Shown here: positions 7,661 to 17,371 of the stretch, piece by piece
Layout: each line of letters starts with the position of its first letter
Numbering within the stretch: position 1 is the stretch's first letter
Assembly (NCBI GenBank): GCA_001899005.1
Contig: MKUW01000007.1
Coordinates: 341,782-405,781, forward strand
Direction: 5' to 3'
Source of the DNA: Chloroflexi bacterium 44-23
GTDB lineage: Bacteria > Chloroflexota > Anaerolineae > Anaerolineales > Anaerolineaceae
Length of the DNA: 64,000 nt
The notes under the pieces: generated by a model
What the model saw: only the letters and a program-made list of their open reading frames with translations
What the model was told of the DNA's origin: nothing
Database searches by the model: none
Program-made: the position numbers and the translations under genes

Positions 7661-10464
7661 ATAAGACAAGTCAAATTCAATTTATTGTGAATGGAAAACA
7701 GGTAGCGGTTGAAGTTGCAGCCAGTGAGATGCTATCTGATGTACTCAGGTATAAATTAGGGCTGACCGGAACCAAAATTGGCTGCAATGAATCCGAATGC
7801 GGAGCCTGCACTGTGGTGATTGATGGGCAGACTGTGCTTTCGTGTAGCTATCCAGCCGCAAAAGCAAATGGCAAAAATGTCCTTACCATTGAAGGTCTTG
7901 CAGCTGAAGACGAAAATGGTGATATAAAATTACATCCTCTACAAGAGGCATTTATCGAACAAGGCGCCGTTCAATGTGGTTTTTGTATCCCTGGACAGAT
8001 CATGACATCTTATGCATTGTTGCAGCACAACGCAAATCCGGAAGTAATAGAAATCAAAGAAGCTTTGAAAGATACTCTTTGCCGCTGTGCCGGCTATCCC
8101 AGTATAATTTCTGCCATTCAATCCGCTTCTGAGAAGCAATGTTGCGGACATGCCATCGAAAAACCACATGTACAAGAGGCCAGGGATGCAGGCCATATGG
8201 TTGGCAAGTCTCATATTCGACCGGATGCCATGTTGAAAGTGACTGGCAAGGCGATTTATAGTGACGACATACAATTTGAAAACATGGCACATGCCCGTGT
8301 AAAGCGAGCTATGGTTCCATTCGCAATCGTTGAAGAGATTGATATTTCCAAAGCTCTGGCCATGCCAGGTGTATTGGCAGTACTAACCGCAGCAGATCTT
8401 CCGTTTGAAAAGAATCATGGTCTCGTGATTAAAGACTGGCCGGTTATGGTTGCAGTCGGTGATAAGGTACGTTATGTTGGCGATGCTTTAGCGATTGTAG
8501 CAGCTGAGACGCGAGAAATTGCTACTGAGGCGATGCAAGCAATTGATGTAAAAATGCGCCGTTTAGACCCCGTCACAAATCCTGTTTCTGCATACCAGGA
8601 TGACGCACCTAAAATACATTCCAGCGGGAATTTACTCAAGCATATTAAAGTACGCAAAGGGGATATTGACGCAGGCTTCAGTGCATCAAATGTGGTCATG
8701 GAGAACACTTTTTTTACGAATCGGAATGACCATGCCTTCTTAGAACCCGAGTGCTCAATTGCCAGATTAACTTCAGACGGTCGCATGGAAATTTACGTGG
8801 GCTCACAAATTCCTTATGATGATCGCGCCCAGGTTGCTCAGGTATTGGGCGTACCCGATGAAAAAGTTCGTATTATTGGGCAATTGATCGGTGGTGGTTT
8901 TGGGGGTAAAGAAGATGTAGCCGGACAAATACATGCTGCACTTTTGGCAAAGGCAACTGGCAGACCAGTCAAATTGTTGTTTGACCGTCAGGAAAGTTTA
9001 CTTGTTCATCCAAAACGACATGCTACCCAAATTACTGTTAAATTGGGCTCCGATCTTGAGGGTAATTTGATAGCTGCTCAAACCACATTGTATGGCGATA
9101 CAGGTGCATACGCATCCTTGGGCGATAAGGTAATGACACGTGCTACAACACATTCATCCGGGCCATATGAGATCGATAATGTACGCGCCGATTGTTATGC
9201 CATGTATACCAACAACCCGCCTGCCGGTGCATTTCGTGGTTTCGGAGTGCACCAATCTGGTTTTGCGGTTGAATCGATGATGGATGAGTTGGCAGAAAGA
9301 TTAAATGTTGACCCAATTAAGCTGCGCAAGATGAACGCCTTGAAAGTTGGTAGTGTAACGAATACCGGACAGTTGCTCAGGGAGAGTGTCGGGTTATCTG
9401 AATGTATCCAAAAAGTAGAAGATGCGCTCTATGAGATTGCAGGAGACAATCCGTTTGCGGCCGACCAAGATCCGGAAAACCCGGAATTAGTGCGGTCTTG
9501 GGGTTTTGCGGTGGCTTACAAAAACACGGGATTGGGAGGGGGTGCTCATGACAAGGCAGGAGCTGAAATCGAGTTATTACCGAATGGCATATTTGAAGTT
9601 CGAAGTGCATCTGCTGAGCTAGGCCAGGGTTTACCGACTGTTTTGCAATTGACAGCTGCCGAAGAATTAAAACAAGGCTTGGAAAATATCCAGGTACTTC
9701 TTTCGGATACAGACCTTACACCTGATGGTGGACCCACCACGGCATCCCGCCAAACCTACGTGACTGGGAATGCTGTGCGCTATGCCTCAAAAGCTCTTTA
9801 CCAATCAATGGTAAGTGAATTATCAGAAAGTTATGATATCTCGCCTGATAAAATAGAATTTAAAGAAGGCTGTGTACAGATTGGCACAAAATGTATTTCG
9901 CTTGCGGAAATTTCGAGGAAATTACGCGAAGAAGGATTAATTCCAAAAGTCTTGTATGTTTATGAGGCACCAGAAACCAAACCACTGGGAGAGGGTGGCG
10001 ATATGCACGTTGCTTTCTCATTTGCTGCCCAGGCAGCACAAGTGGAAGTCAACCGTGCAACCGGTGAAGTTGCGGTGCTGCACGTCATTGCTGCTAATGA
10101 TGTTGGCTTTGCCATTAATCCATTGGGATTGAAAGGCCAGGTTGAAGGCGGAATTCTAATGGGGATAGGGCACGCCCTCACTGAGAATTTCATTATGAAT
10201 GAAGGTGAGGTAGTTACTGATCGATTGGCAAGTTACCGTATACCTTCCATCACGTATACGCCTGAGATTACGTCATTTATTGTGGAGCACCCAACCGCAG
10301 ATGGCCCATTTGGTGCCAAAGGGGTGGGCGAAATCGTGTTAATTCCAACTGTTCCGGCAATAACAAATGCGGTCTACAATGCTGTCGGTGTACGCGTTAT
10401 CGCGTTGCCTGTTGACCAGGAATTTGTTCTAAGCGAAATCAACAAACAGAAAATCATTGCTTAG
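7657..10464 (+). CDS. Fused 2Fe-2S / molybdopterin subunit, selenium-dependent xanthine dehydrogenase type
   Basis: One 935-residue chain joins the iron-sulfur and molybdenum subunits. Residues 1-80 are a plant-type ferredoxin domain with cluster ligands C43, C48, C51, C63. The second cluster follows in QCGFCIPGQ and LCRCAGY (residues about 106-145). From about residue 185 come the aldehyde oxidase/xanthine dehydrogenase domains with IGGGFGGKED, AFRGFGVHQSGF and the catalytic Glu of GAKGVGE near the C-terminus. Fusion of these two parts with a separate FAD subunit is the layout of the selenium-dependent xanthine dehydrogenase group, in which a labile selenium is a molybdenum ligand; this assignment is by architecture only. 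Purine or another N-heterocycle is the likely substrate. Confidence 0.85.
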   Translation: MNKTSQIQFIVNGKQVAVEVAASEMLSDVLRYKLGLTGTKIGCNESECGACTVVIDGQTVLSCSYPAAKANGKNVLTIEGLAAEDENGDIKLHPLQEAFIEQGAVQCGFCIPGQIMTSYALLQHNANPEVIEIKEALKDTLCRCAGYPSIISAIQSASEKQCCGHAIEKPHVQEARDAGHMVGKSHIRPDAMLKVTGKAIYSDDIQFENMAHARVKRAMVPFAIVEEIDISKALAMPGVLAVLTAADLPFEKNHGLVIKDWPVMVAVGDKVRYVGDALAIVAAETREIATEAMQAIDVKMRRLDPVTNPVSAYQDDAPKIHSSGNLLKHIKVRKGDIDAGFSASNVVMENTFFTNRNDHAFLEPECSIARLTSDGRMEIYVGSQIPYDDRAQVAQVLGVPDEKVRIIGQLIGGGFGGKEDVAGQIHAALLAKATGRPVKLLFDRQESLLVHPKRHATQITVKLGSDLEGNLIAAQTTLYGDTGAYASLGDKVMTRATTHSSGPYEIDNVRADCYAMYTNNPPAGAFRGFGVHQSGFAVESMMDELAERLNVDPIKLRKMNALKVGSVTNTGQLLRESVGLSECIQKVEDALYEIAGDNPFAADQDPENPELVRSWGFAVAYKNTGLGGGAHDKAGAEIELLPNGIFEVRSASAELGQGLPTVLQLTAAEELKQGLENIQVLLSDTDLTPDGGPTTASRQTYVTGNAVRYASKALYQSMVSELSESYDISPDKIEFKEGCVQIGTKCISLAEISRKLREEGLIPKVLYVYEAPETKPLGEGGDMHVAFSFAAQAAQVEVNRATGEVAVLHVIAANDVGFAINPLGLKGQVEGGILMGIGHALTENFIMNEGEVVTDRLASYRIPSITYTPEITSFIVEHPTADGPFGAKGVGEIVLIPTVPAITNAVYNAVGVRVIALPVDQEFVLSEINKQKIIA

Positions 10465-10819
10465 AATTTAAAAAAATATTAAAGCAACTGACTTCATATT
10501 CAGTTACTCTGCAGTAAGGCTCAATGAGAACATGGCTGAGTAACTGAATATGTGCAACTGGAATTGATTAATATCGATTCACGGAATTTTCACATTTTCT
10601 AACAGGTCGATCGTAGCTATTCATATTTTTTTGAGTTGAAAAGCTCCTGTATTCTGATGAAGCGTTGAAACGCGCGTTTATTCATTTAATTTCTTCATAA
10701 AATTCCTTCAAAGATTTTTCTGTCAACATAAGTAAAGAGCCAAATTACTTATTGATGAGAGGATACTTCAATTAGCTTTCTAAAATATAATATCAGTATC
10801 CCAATTCAGGAAGTTAATA
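10465..10819. other. Intergenic region, 355 bases
   Basis: Contains a long perfect inverted repeat (10495-10552) just after the xdh operon. A TATAAT at 10786-10791 is a plausible -10 for the following membrane protein gene. No ORF or RNA gene is seen in the rest. Confidence 0.5.
10495..10552. repeat. Perfect 15-bp inverted repeat with 28-base loop
   Basis: CATATTCAGTTACTC at 10495-10509 is exactly complementary to GAGTAACTGAATATG at 10538-10552. GCAACTG flanks both arms as a direct repeat. It sits about 30 bases after the xdh operon stop. No T-run follows, so it is not a standard terminator. It may be an mRNA-stabilising hairpin or a remnant of a small mobile element. Confidence 0.7.
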
Positions 10820-12814
10820 TTGAAACAAACTCCAAACTCCCGATTGACCTTGATTTTAGGACTAACCTGGTTTTTTCTGATCATTATCGGCTATTCCATT
10901 ACACACTATGGCGATCTGTTTGCTTCGATCATACCTTTATTATCTGCAGTGAAAAGTATGCTGGTTGTGATTGCCATTACAGCATTGGCGGCGGGCATAG
11001 GGTATCGTTTACTCATCAAAAAAGTATTACCCGGTGGATTAATGAGAGTTGTCGAAGTGATGCTTGGATTTGGAATTATTGCTTTATTTACTTTGCTGGT
11101 TGGAGCAATATTTGCGATCAATGCCACCATCATCTTTATTTATGTTTTGGCCGGTATCATAATTTTTTCGAAAAATATCTACCTTTGGATTAAAGCCACA
11201 ATTCAATTAATAAATAGATGGCCCGATGCACTTTCAAAATTCGAAATTGCCGTGGGACTATTCCTGATATCAATATTTACGATACAATTTTTACAATCTT
11301 TCGCACCCGCCATTAAGTATGATGCTCTCATCTATCATCTAACCCTTCCGCATGCATATTTACAATCCGGCCAGATTGTTGACCTGAAATGGTTGGTTAT
11401 GTCGGGGATGCCGCAAACGACAGAAATGCTATATATGAATGCCATGGCTCTGGCAGGTGACAATGCTGCCTTATTGCTGAATTGGGTTTTTGGTGTCCTC
11501 ACTGCTTTTGGCCTTTTTTCCTTCCTGCATAGATATATTCCCAGAAAAAGTGCACTGGTAGGAGTGGTAAGCCTATTTAGCGGATTTACGGTGGTATCCA
11601 GTTTGTCTTGGGGCTATGTGGATTGGCTGGGATGTTTGTTTGGCCTTGGGATGTTTGCATTTTTAGATTCTTACTTTTCGATCAATGAGGATCGATCATT
11701 GTTTTTAAGCGGCTTATTCGCAGGTTTAGCCTTCAGCACCAAGTATCCGGCAGGTGTTCTTTTTTTAGCCGGTTTTATTACTCTGGTAATCCTTCTTTTG
11801 ATAGCAAAAAGAAACCTTTTACCTGAGATGCTCAAATTCAATGCCGGCGCAGCCATCTTCGCTTTACCGTGGCTTATAAAAAATTTTGTTTTCACCGGAA
11901 ACCCAGTTTACCCTTTCTTTTTTGCCAGTGGAGCAATGGATGCAACCCGCATCGGGGTTTATCAAGGCGCGCCGAGGTATGGTGATTTATTTGATCTCTT
12001 TTTGTTGCCCATTCGAGCTACCATTCAGGGAATTGATGGCACGAATGGATATTCAGTCTCGCTTGGACCATTGTTCCTTGCGCTGGCGATTGGCTCACTT
12101 CTAACCTGGTCAAAATTGTCCCCGGAAGATAAACAGCCAATCAAAACCTCTGGAATACTGAGCATGGTTGGGATTGCCATTTGGGCGGTTGGCAACCAGT
12201 TTTCAGGCTTTTTAATCCAAACTCGTTTTTACTTTTCTCTGTTTTCCGCTTTTGCAATCCTGGCCGGGTTTGGATACTTTTATTTGAGTACGATTCTTCA
12301 AAATCATAAGAACTGGCACTGGGCTGTCAATTCACTAATTATATTGACGTTGTTTTTTAATTTTATGCAAATAGGAAAAGATTTCGTAAAAAAAGGCACT
12401 CTTGTGTATCTATCCGGGTTGCAGGATAGGCAAGCGTATCTGGAGATGAATCTGGGTTGGTATGCGCGAGCAATCTTCGAAATAAATACGATGGACCAGG
12501 ATAAACGTATTGTAATGTTGTATGAACCGCGTGGGCTTGGTTGCATCCCTCGTTGTGATCCGGATGAGATTCTCGACAATTGGAAGGTTGCTTATCATAA
12601 TAACCCTTCAACAAACATAACCCTCGCAAATTGGCGCAAATCCGGCTTTACGCACATTCTGGTTTACAGTGAAGGTATCAGGTTCTTGCGCGAGTACGAG
12701 GATCCTCATCATCCAGTGGTAGAACTGGATGCTCTGGATTTGTTACTGCAAAAATTGAAGCTTGAAAAAGATTATGGAGATGTCTACAAACTCTATCAAA
12801 TTGGGCCAGATTAA
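10820..12814 (+). CDS. Polytopic membrane protein, GT-C type glycosyltransferase-like
   Basis: The 664-residue protein begins at a TTG preceded by AGGAAG. About a dozen hydrophobic spans are followed by a soluble C-terminal region of roughly 130 residues. The early loop APAIKYDALIYHLTLPHAYL, with its acidic residue after the first spans, resembles the catalytic loop of GT-C (PMT/ArnT-like) enzymes that use lipid-linked sugars. No family-specific motif lets me name the acceptor or donor. It stands alone between the xdh operon and valS. Confidence 0.6.
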   Translation: MKQTPNSRLTLILGLTWFFLIIIGYSITHYGDLFASIIPLLSAVKSMLVVIAITALAAGIGYRLLIKKVLPGGLMRVVEVMLGFGIIALFTLLVGAIFAINATIIFIYVLAGIIIFSKNIYLWIKATIQLINRWPDALSKFEIAVGLFLISIFTIQFLQSFAPAIKYDALIYHLTLPHAYLQSGQIVDLKWLVMSGMPQTTEMLYMNAMALAGDNAALLLNWVFGVLTAFGLFSFLHRYIPRKSALVGVVSLFSGFTVVSSLSWGYVDWLGCLFGLGMFAFLDSYFSINEDRSLFLSGLFAGLAFSTKYPAGVLFLAGFITLVILLLIAKRNLLPEMLKFNAGAAIFALPWLIKNFVFTGNPVYPFFFASGAMDATRIGVYQGAPRYGDLFDLFLLPIRATIQGIDGTNGYSVSLGPLFLALAIGSLLTWSKLSPEDKQPIKTSGILSMVGIAIWAVGNQFSGFLIQTRFYFSLFSAFAILAGFGYFYLSTILQNHKNWHWAVNSLIILTLFFNFMQIGKDFVKKGTLVYLSGLQDRQAYLEMNLGWYARAIFEINTMDQDKRIVMLYEPRGLGCIPRCDPDEILDNWKVAYHNNPSTNITLANWRKSGFTHILVYSEGIRFLREYEDPHHPVVELDALDLLLQKLKLEKDYGDVYKLYQIGPD

Positions 12815-13029
12815 CGCTTTCATCCTTTTTGCAAAGCATCGTTTAGTTGAGTTCATGAAAGAATTAATTTATTGATTTACTCTTTCTGAAAATTTAATCG
12901 AGAAAGGATCGTCAAAAGATCCTCGGAAATGATCAGGTAAAGCCGGAACGGCTGCTTGTCTACCAGGAGAAATGATAAATACCGAAAGGATTTAAAAACA
13001 TTTTCTGGAACCCATTAAAACAATAATTG

Positions 13030-15729
13030 TTATTCGAGGGCTCTGCGCTGTTCCTTTATTTTTTCAAATGAATTGCGAAAAGTTTCCAGTTTTTCGCGTT
13101 CTTTGGTCACCACAGCGGGTGGCGCTTTTTCTGCAAATGAAGACGCTAATAATTTCTCCAGTCTTTCGATCTGAATGTTAATCTCATGCATTTCTTTCTC
13201 GAGGCGTTCCACCTCATGTTCACTGTCGATAAATTCTGCCAGAGACAAATAAATCTCAACACCGCCAACCACTAAGGGAGTAGCATCCTGGGGTTTCTCA
13301 GATAATTTTGGCAAGACCACATAGCGATTCAAATCCAATCCAGCAAGGAGGGCGATGGGTTCTTTTTCAGCAATCAACAAATTGGCCAAATTCTCGCTCA
13401 CCAGGATTGCTGCAATTTTCTTTCCATGCGGAAGCTTATTTTCGGTGCGTAAATTGCGAATAGCGCGCACAATTTCTTGAATTAATATGAAGGCATTGAC
13501 TTTATCATCTTCCCAGCCTTCAGATTGGCGCGGTTGTGGCCATTTTGCGATCATTAAGGCTTTTTCCCAACCGCTTTCTGGTTGGTAAAGGTCAGGTATT
13601 GCAGAGCAAGCCTCTTTTAAGCTCTGCCAGAGTTCTTCGGTTACAAATGGGGTGAAAGGATGCAGCAGTCGTAAACAGGTATCAAAAACATACACGAGCG
13701 TTTGCGCAGTATAGAAAGCACGATCGCCACCCTGGTTGAGCTGAGATTTTGCGATTTCCACGTACCAATCTGCGAATTCGTTCCAAATAAATTCATAAAT
13801 CTGCCGACCAGCTTCCCCGTATTGGTAGTTTTCGAATAATCGGTCTACATCCAGGTTTACCTGCTGAAGACGAGCCAAAACCCAGGTATCTGCCAATGTG
13901 GGTGTGGAGGTGGAAAGGGCAGCATCCGGCACTCTTTCCAGATTGCTTATGATGAAACGCCCTGCATTCCAGATTTTGTTTGCAAAATTGCGGTTTGCTT
14001 CCACTTTTTTGAGTGAGAGACTCATATCATTTCCGGGGGTGGATCCTACCAGGAGAGAAAAACGTAAAGCGTCAGTTCCCAATTCCTCCATAACAGGCAG
14101 AGGGGCAATGACATTCCCCTTAGTTTTACTCATCTTTACTCCAAATTCATCACGGATAAGACCGTGTAGGTAAACAGTTTTAAAAGGGACTTCTCCTGTA
14201 AATTCCAGACCCATCATGATCATTCGTGCGACCCAGAAGAAGAGAATGTCATATCCAGTTTCCAGCATGGTGGTGGGATAAAAATATTCCAGGTCAGGGG
14301 TTTTTGCTGGCCAACCCAGCGTGGAAAATGGCCATAACCCTGAAGAAAACCAGGTATCGAGCACATCAGTCTCCTGGTGTATCTTTATGCTTCCACAATG
14401 ACTGCAAACGGCAGGATCCTCTCGGGCAACAGTTAAATGCTCGCATTCATCACAATACCAGACAGGGATGCGGTGCCCCCACCACAATTGGCGGCTAATG
14501 CACCAATCTTGCACGTTTTCCAGCCAGTTATAATAAACTTTGGTAAACCTTTCAGGAATAATAATAATTTCACCGTCGCGAACAGCCTTCAAACCAGCCT
14601 CTGCCAGGGGTTTCATTTTGATATACCATTGCGTTGTTATCATGGGTTCGATGATTTCACCCCCGCGTTGGGAGCGGGGAACCTGATGTGTGTAGGGTTG
14701 TTCTTTGATTGTTAAACCTTTTTCTGCCATATCCTGCCATATTTTTTTCCGGCATTCGAAGCGCTCGAGGCCTTGATAAGGTCCCCCATTCTGATTAATA
14801 ACGGCACCTTTATCAAGGATTGTAATAATTTCCAGGTTGTGTCGAACGCCAATTTCATAATCATTTGGATCATGAGCAGGAGTAATTTTTAATGCGCCGG
14901 TTCCAAATTTGCGATCAACGTACTCATCAGCAATCACCGGGATTTCCCGATCCAGGATTGGCACAAGGACAGTCTTTCCGATGAATTGTTGGTAGCGCTC
15001 ATCATCAGGGTGTACGGCAACCGCTGTGTCACCAAGAATTGTTTCGGGTCGGGTAGTAGCAACCGGGATGAATTGCGATGGATCATCAGCCAGGCGATAT
15101 TTAAAGTAGTACAGGACCCCAGGTTCTTCAAAATATTCTACTTCCAGATCCGAGACAGCCGTTTGTAATCCAGGTGACCAGTTAGTCATACGTGGACCAC
15201 GATAAATCAATCCTTTTTCATACAGGCGCACAAAAGCTTCTCGAACTGCTATTGAGAGTCCTTCATCCAGAGTAAATCGTTCGCGTCTCCAATCGCAGGA
15301 AGCACCGAGGCGGCGTATTTCCTCAGTAATTTGGCTGCCATAATTTTCCTTCCATGACCACACTTCCTGCTCAAATCTTTCACGGCCCAGGGCTTCACGA
15401 GAACGCCCTTGTGAAAGCAACATTTTTTCCACCTGTAATTGGGTGGCAATACCGGCGTGATCAGTGCCCGGCACCCACAACGTGGGGATTCCTTTCATAC
15501 GCTGGTGACGAACCATCATATCTTCCATCGCAACAACCATGACGTGACCCAGGTGGAGACTACCGGTTATATTGGTTGGGGGATAAGAAATTACATATGG
15601 TGCAATGTTCGGATTGAAATCTGCATTTTGTGGTTCGTTCCAGGGCTTAAAAAAACCGGATTCTTCCCACCATTTATACAGCCTTTGTTCAACTTTTATA
15701 AAATCATATGCTTTGGTTAATTCTTTCAT
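13030..15729 (-). CDS. valS: Valyl-tRNA synthetase
   Basis: This 899-residue class I synthetase has the usual bacterial length. The HIGH motif appears as HLGH in NITGSLHLGHVMV, and KMSKTKGNV is the KMSKS loop. LWVPGTDHAGIATQ is typical of ValRS. The CP1 editing domain lies between, the anticodon-binding domain follows KMSKS, and the C-terminal about 65 residues form the ValRS coiled-coil tRNA-binding arm. It charges tRNA-Val and hydrolyses mischarged Thr-tRNA. The start follows CGGAGA. A T-box leader precedes it. Confidence 0.97.
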   Translation of the reverse strand: MKELTKAYDFIKVEQRLYKWWEESGFFKPWNEPQNADFNPNIAPYVISYPPTNITGSLHLGHVMVVAMEDMMVRHQRMKGIPTLWVPGTDHAGIATQLQVEKMLLSQGRSREALGRERFEQEVWSWKENYGSQITEEIRRLGASCDWRRERFTLDEGLSIAVREAFVRLYEKGLIYRGPRMTNWSPGLQTAVSDLEVEYFEEPGVLYYFKYRLADDPSQFIPVATTRPETILGDTAVAVHPDDERYQQFIGKTVLVPILDREIPVIADEYVDRKFGTGALKITPAHDPNDYEIGVRHNLEIITILDKGAVINQNGGPYQGLERFECRKKIWQDMAEKGLTIKEQPYTHQVPRSQRGGEIIEPMITTQWYIKMKPLAEAGLKAVRDGEIIIIPERFTKVYYNWLENVQDWCISRQLWWGHRIPVWYCDECEHLTVAREDPAVCSHCGSIKIHQETDVLDTWFSSGLWPFSTLGWPAKTPDLEYFYPTTMLETGYDILFFWVARMIMMGLEFTGEVPFKTVYLHGLIRDEFGVKMSKTKGNVIAPLPVMEELGTDALRFSLLVGSTPGNDMSLSLKKVEANRNFANKIWNAGRFIISNLERVPDAALSTSTPTLADTWVLARLQQVNLDVDRLFENYQYGEAGRQIYEFIWNEFADWYVEIAKSQLNQGGDRAFYTAQTLVYVFDTCLRLLHPFTPFVTEELWQSLKEACSAIPDLYQPESGWEKALMIAKWPQPRQSEGWEDDKVNAFILIQEIVRAIRNLRTENKLPHGKKIAAILVSENLANLLIAEKEPIALLAGLDLNRYVVLPKLSEKPQDATPLVVGGVEIYLSLAEFIDSEHEVERLEKEMHEINIQIERLEKLLASSFAEKAPPAVVTKEREKLETFRNSFEKIKEQRRALE

Positions 15730-15767
15730 TTTTTCTCCGTTGTTTGCTATTTCCCTTAATTATTTTT

Positions 15768-16025
15768 GCTTGTAAATTAAAAAACGCTTCCATCCTGGAG
15801 GACGAAAACGTTCATTTCGCGGTACCACCTCAATTCGTCAATTTTTTTGACGCACTCAAGAAAACGATAACGGGCTTTTCCCGTGCCGGTCTACTCTCAT
15901 TATGATTTCTTCGGCATTGATCTCAGGTGACACAATTGCAAGTATATTCCGGAAAGGCTTTCAGCGTTTGCCTTATTCTCTGTCAGTCACCAATGCATTA
16001 TTTTCCTGAGCTTTGTTATTAATTT
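15768..16025 (-). ncRNA. T-box leader of valS with intrinsic terminator
   Basis: The minus-strand leader has the T-box signature GGTGGTACCGCG (complement at 15829-15818). It is followed by a terminator stem with the facing arms AACGTTTTCGTCC and GGATGGAAGCGTT and a run of six T (15812-15779). Upstream, CTCAGG and CCTGAG close a long stem I region. Binding of uncharged tRNA-Val is expected to favour the antiterminator and allow valS transcription. The specifier codon could not be placed with confidence. Confidence 0.9.
15779..15812 (-). terminator. T-box-controlled terminator
   Basis: Stem with arms AACG...TCC and GGA...CGTT, followed by TTTTTT on the minus strand. Its 5' arm lies just after the T-box sequence, which would compete with it by forming the antiterminator. 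Confidence 0.8.
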
Positions 16026-16031
16026 AGATAG

Positions 16032-16060
16032 ATTATAAGGGGACGAAAGACGAAAGTCAA
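16032..16060 (-). promoter_or_regulatory. Sigma-A promoter of the valS T-box transcript
   Basis: TTGACT at 16060-16055, a 17-base spacer, and TATAAT at 16037-16032 on the minus strand. The predicted transcript start is about 16025, right at the beginning of the T-box leader. Confidence 0.85.
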
Positions 16061-16141
16061 TAAAAAATTGAAAATAAAGAAAATTGTAATGAAAATTGAA
16101 AATAGATAAACAGAAAATTGAGGAACAATAACATATGCGTT

Positions 16142-16150
16142 TGATATAAT
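16142..16150 (+). promoter_or_regulatory. Extended -10 promoter for the lipoprotein gene
   Basis: TGATATAAT (TGn plus a perfect TATAAT) lies 64 bases before the ATG of the lipoprotein gene and diverges from the valS promoter. There is no good -35. Confidence 0.45.
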
Positions 16151-16213
16151 TTTCTTAATAGAAGTTATCCGGTTTTGGTCAGGTACAATAAAATAATTTT
16201 CTAAAAATTTGCC

Positions 16214-17341
16214 ATGAAATTCTTTACCAATCGACAAACCTCTTTGTTAATTAAACGCTTACATATAATTATTGTAATAGCGATCATATTGCTTTCTTCG
16301 TGTACTTCAAAAAACGATTTACTGGTTGCTGAGGGAAGACAAACACCGACAATCGTCCCCAGCACTATTGTTGAAGTAACGCAAACCCCCGAAAGTACCT
16401 TATCACCTTGCGATCTGCTGGACAAGCAAATTTATTATGATGTTCTTCAGGATTCGACTCTGATCTTCGAATTTTCCAACGGCTCCTGCTGGATTAGTAA
16501 TCAATGGGAAACAAAATCAATTCAAGTTAGTTTTTTCCAGGGCAGCCAGGCTTACCGGGCGATCCGGTGGTATACGCAAGAAATGGTGGCCAATTGGAAT
16601 CAACCTGACTTGATCTCATTTGTTAATCAAATATTAAGTGAAGGAGAAGGTTTGGGATTATCCGACTTCCAGCAATTAGCGGAACCTTTGTATGAGCGTA
16701 TTAATTATCGCAGTGAACGTATTTTTTCGATAGGTGATATTGCTTTCTGGTATACATACCCGCTGGCCACTTCTAACATCCTTGATATCTCGCTTGGGGA
16801 GACCTATGTCCGAGTTTCGATTAACGGTTTATTTCCGGAAAATGCTCTGGCTGCCAGCCTGAAAGTGGCTTCAGAAATTCTGGACAAATTACCCCCAACG
16901 TTTGAAATTGATTATCAGTTCGGCGCGATCGAGGCTGTTTCTGTAGCTTCACCTACTTCTGTAAATTTAGACATTGTCCCCAGAATAGTCTCGATTCAGG
17001 TGCAACGTTCGACCATATTCTTTGGAGATCTTTGCGGTGACGAATCAACCGGGATTCAGATCTCTCTGGCAGAGCCAACCGAAACTAACAATATTTATCT
17101 GGTCTATCGGTTAACCAGTCCTGAGGAAACCAATGAAACCTGGGTGACAAGGATGATGAATCTCCAAACGGATGGAGAGTGGGCGTATACTCTCTCGGCT
17201 GAAAGTGATTTTGGAGCTTTCAAGCTGGTGGATGGCGCGAAAATTGAATATGCATTTTCGATATTATACGCGGTCAATCGAGTCTTCCGCAGCCCGACAT
17301 ATTCAGATATACAAATCAAACAATGCACTTTGAGCAAGTAA
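16214..17341 (+). CDS. Lipoprotein of unknown function
   Basis: The 375-residue protein has a charged N-terminus, a hydrophobic stretch at about residues 17-29 (HIIIVIAIILLSSC) and a lipobox-like LSSC. It is therefore probably processed by signal peptidase II and anchored outside the cytoplasmic membrane. The mature protein has a Thr/Pro-rich linker, then two globular parts split near residue 250. The C-terminal part looks beta-sandwich-like. No family is recognised. It stands between the divergent valS leader and the convergent aldo/keto reductase gene. Confidence 0.75.
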   Translation: MKFFTNRQTSLLIKRLHIIIVIAIILLSSCTSKNDLLVAEGRQTPTIVPSTIVEVTQTPESTLSPCDLLDKQIYYDVLQDSTLIFEFSNGSCWISNQWETKSIQVSFFQGSQAYRAIRWYTQEMVANWNQPDLISFVNQILSEGEGLGLSDFQQLAEPLYERINYRSERIFSIGDIAFWYTYPLATSNILDISLGETYVRVSINGLFPENALAASLKVASEILDKLPPTFEIDYQFGAIEAVSVASPTSVNLDIVPRIVSIQVQRSTIFFGDLCGDESTGIQISLAEPTETNNIYLVYRLTSPEETNETWVTRMMNLQTDGEWAYTLSAESDFGAFKLVDGAKIEYAFSILYAVNRVFRSPTYSDIQIKQCTLSK

Positions 17342-17371
17342 AGCGATTTAAATTAAATTATTCTTTATAAA

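Noticed and set aside
12905..12923. AGGATC/GATCCT hairpin between the GT-C-like gene and valS
   Set aside because: Only six pairs, seven-base loop and no T-run on either strand; too weak to call a terminator.
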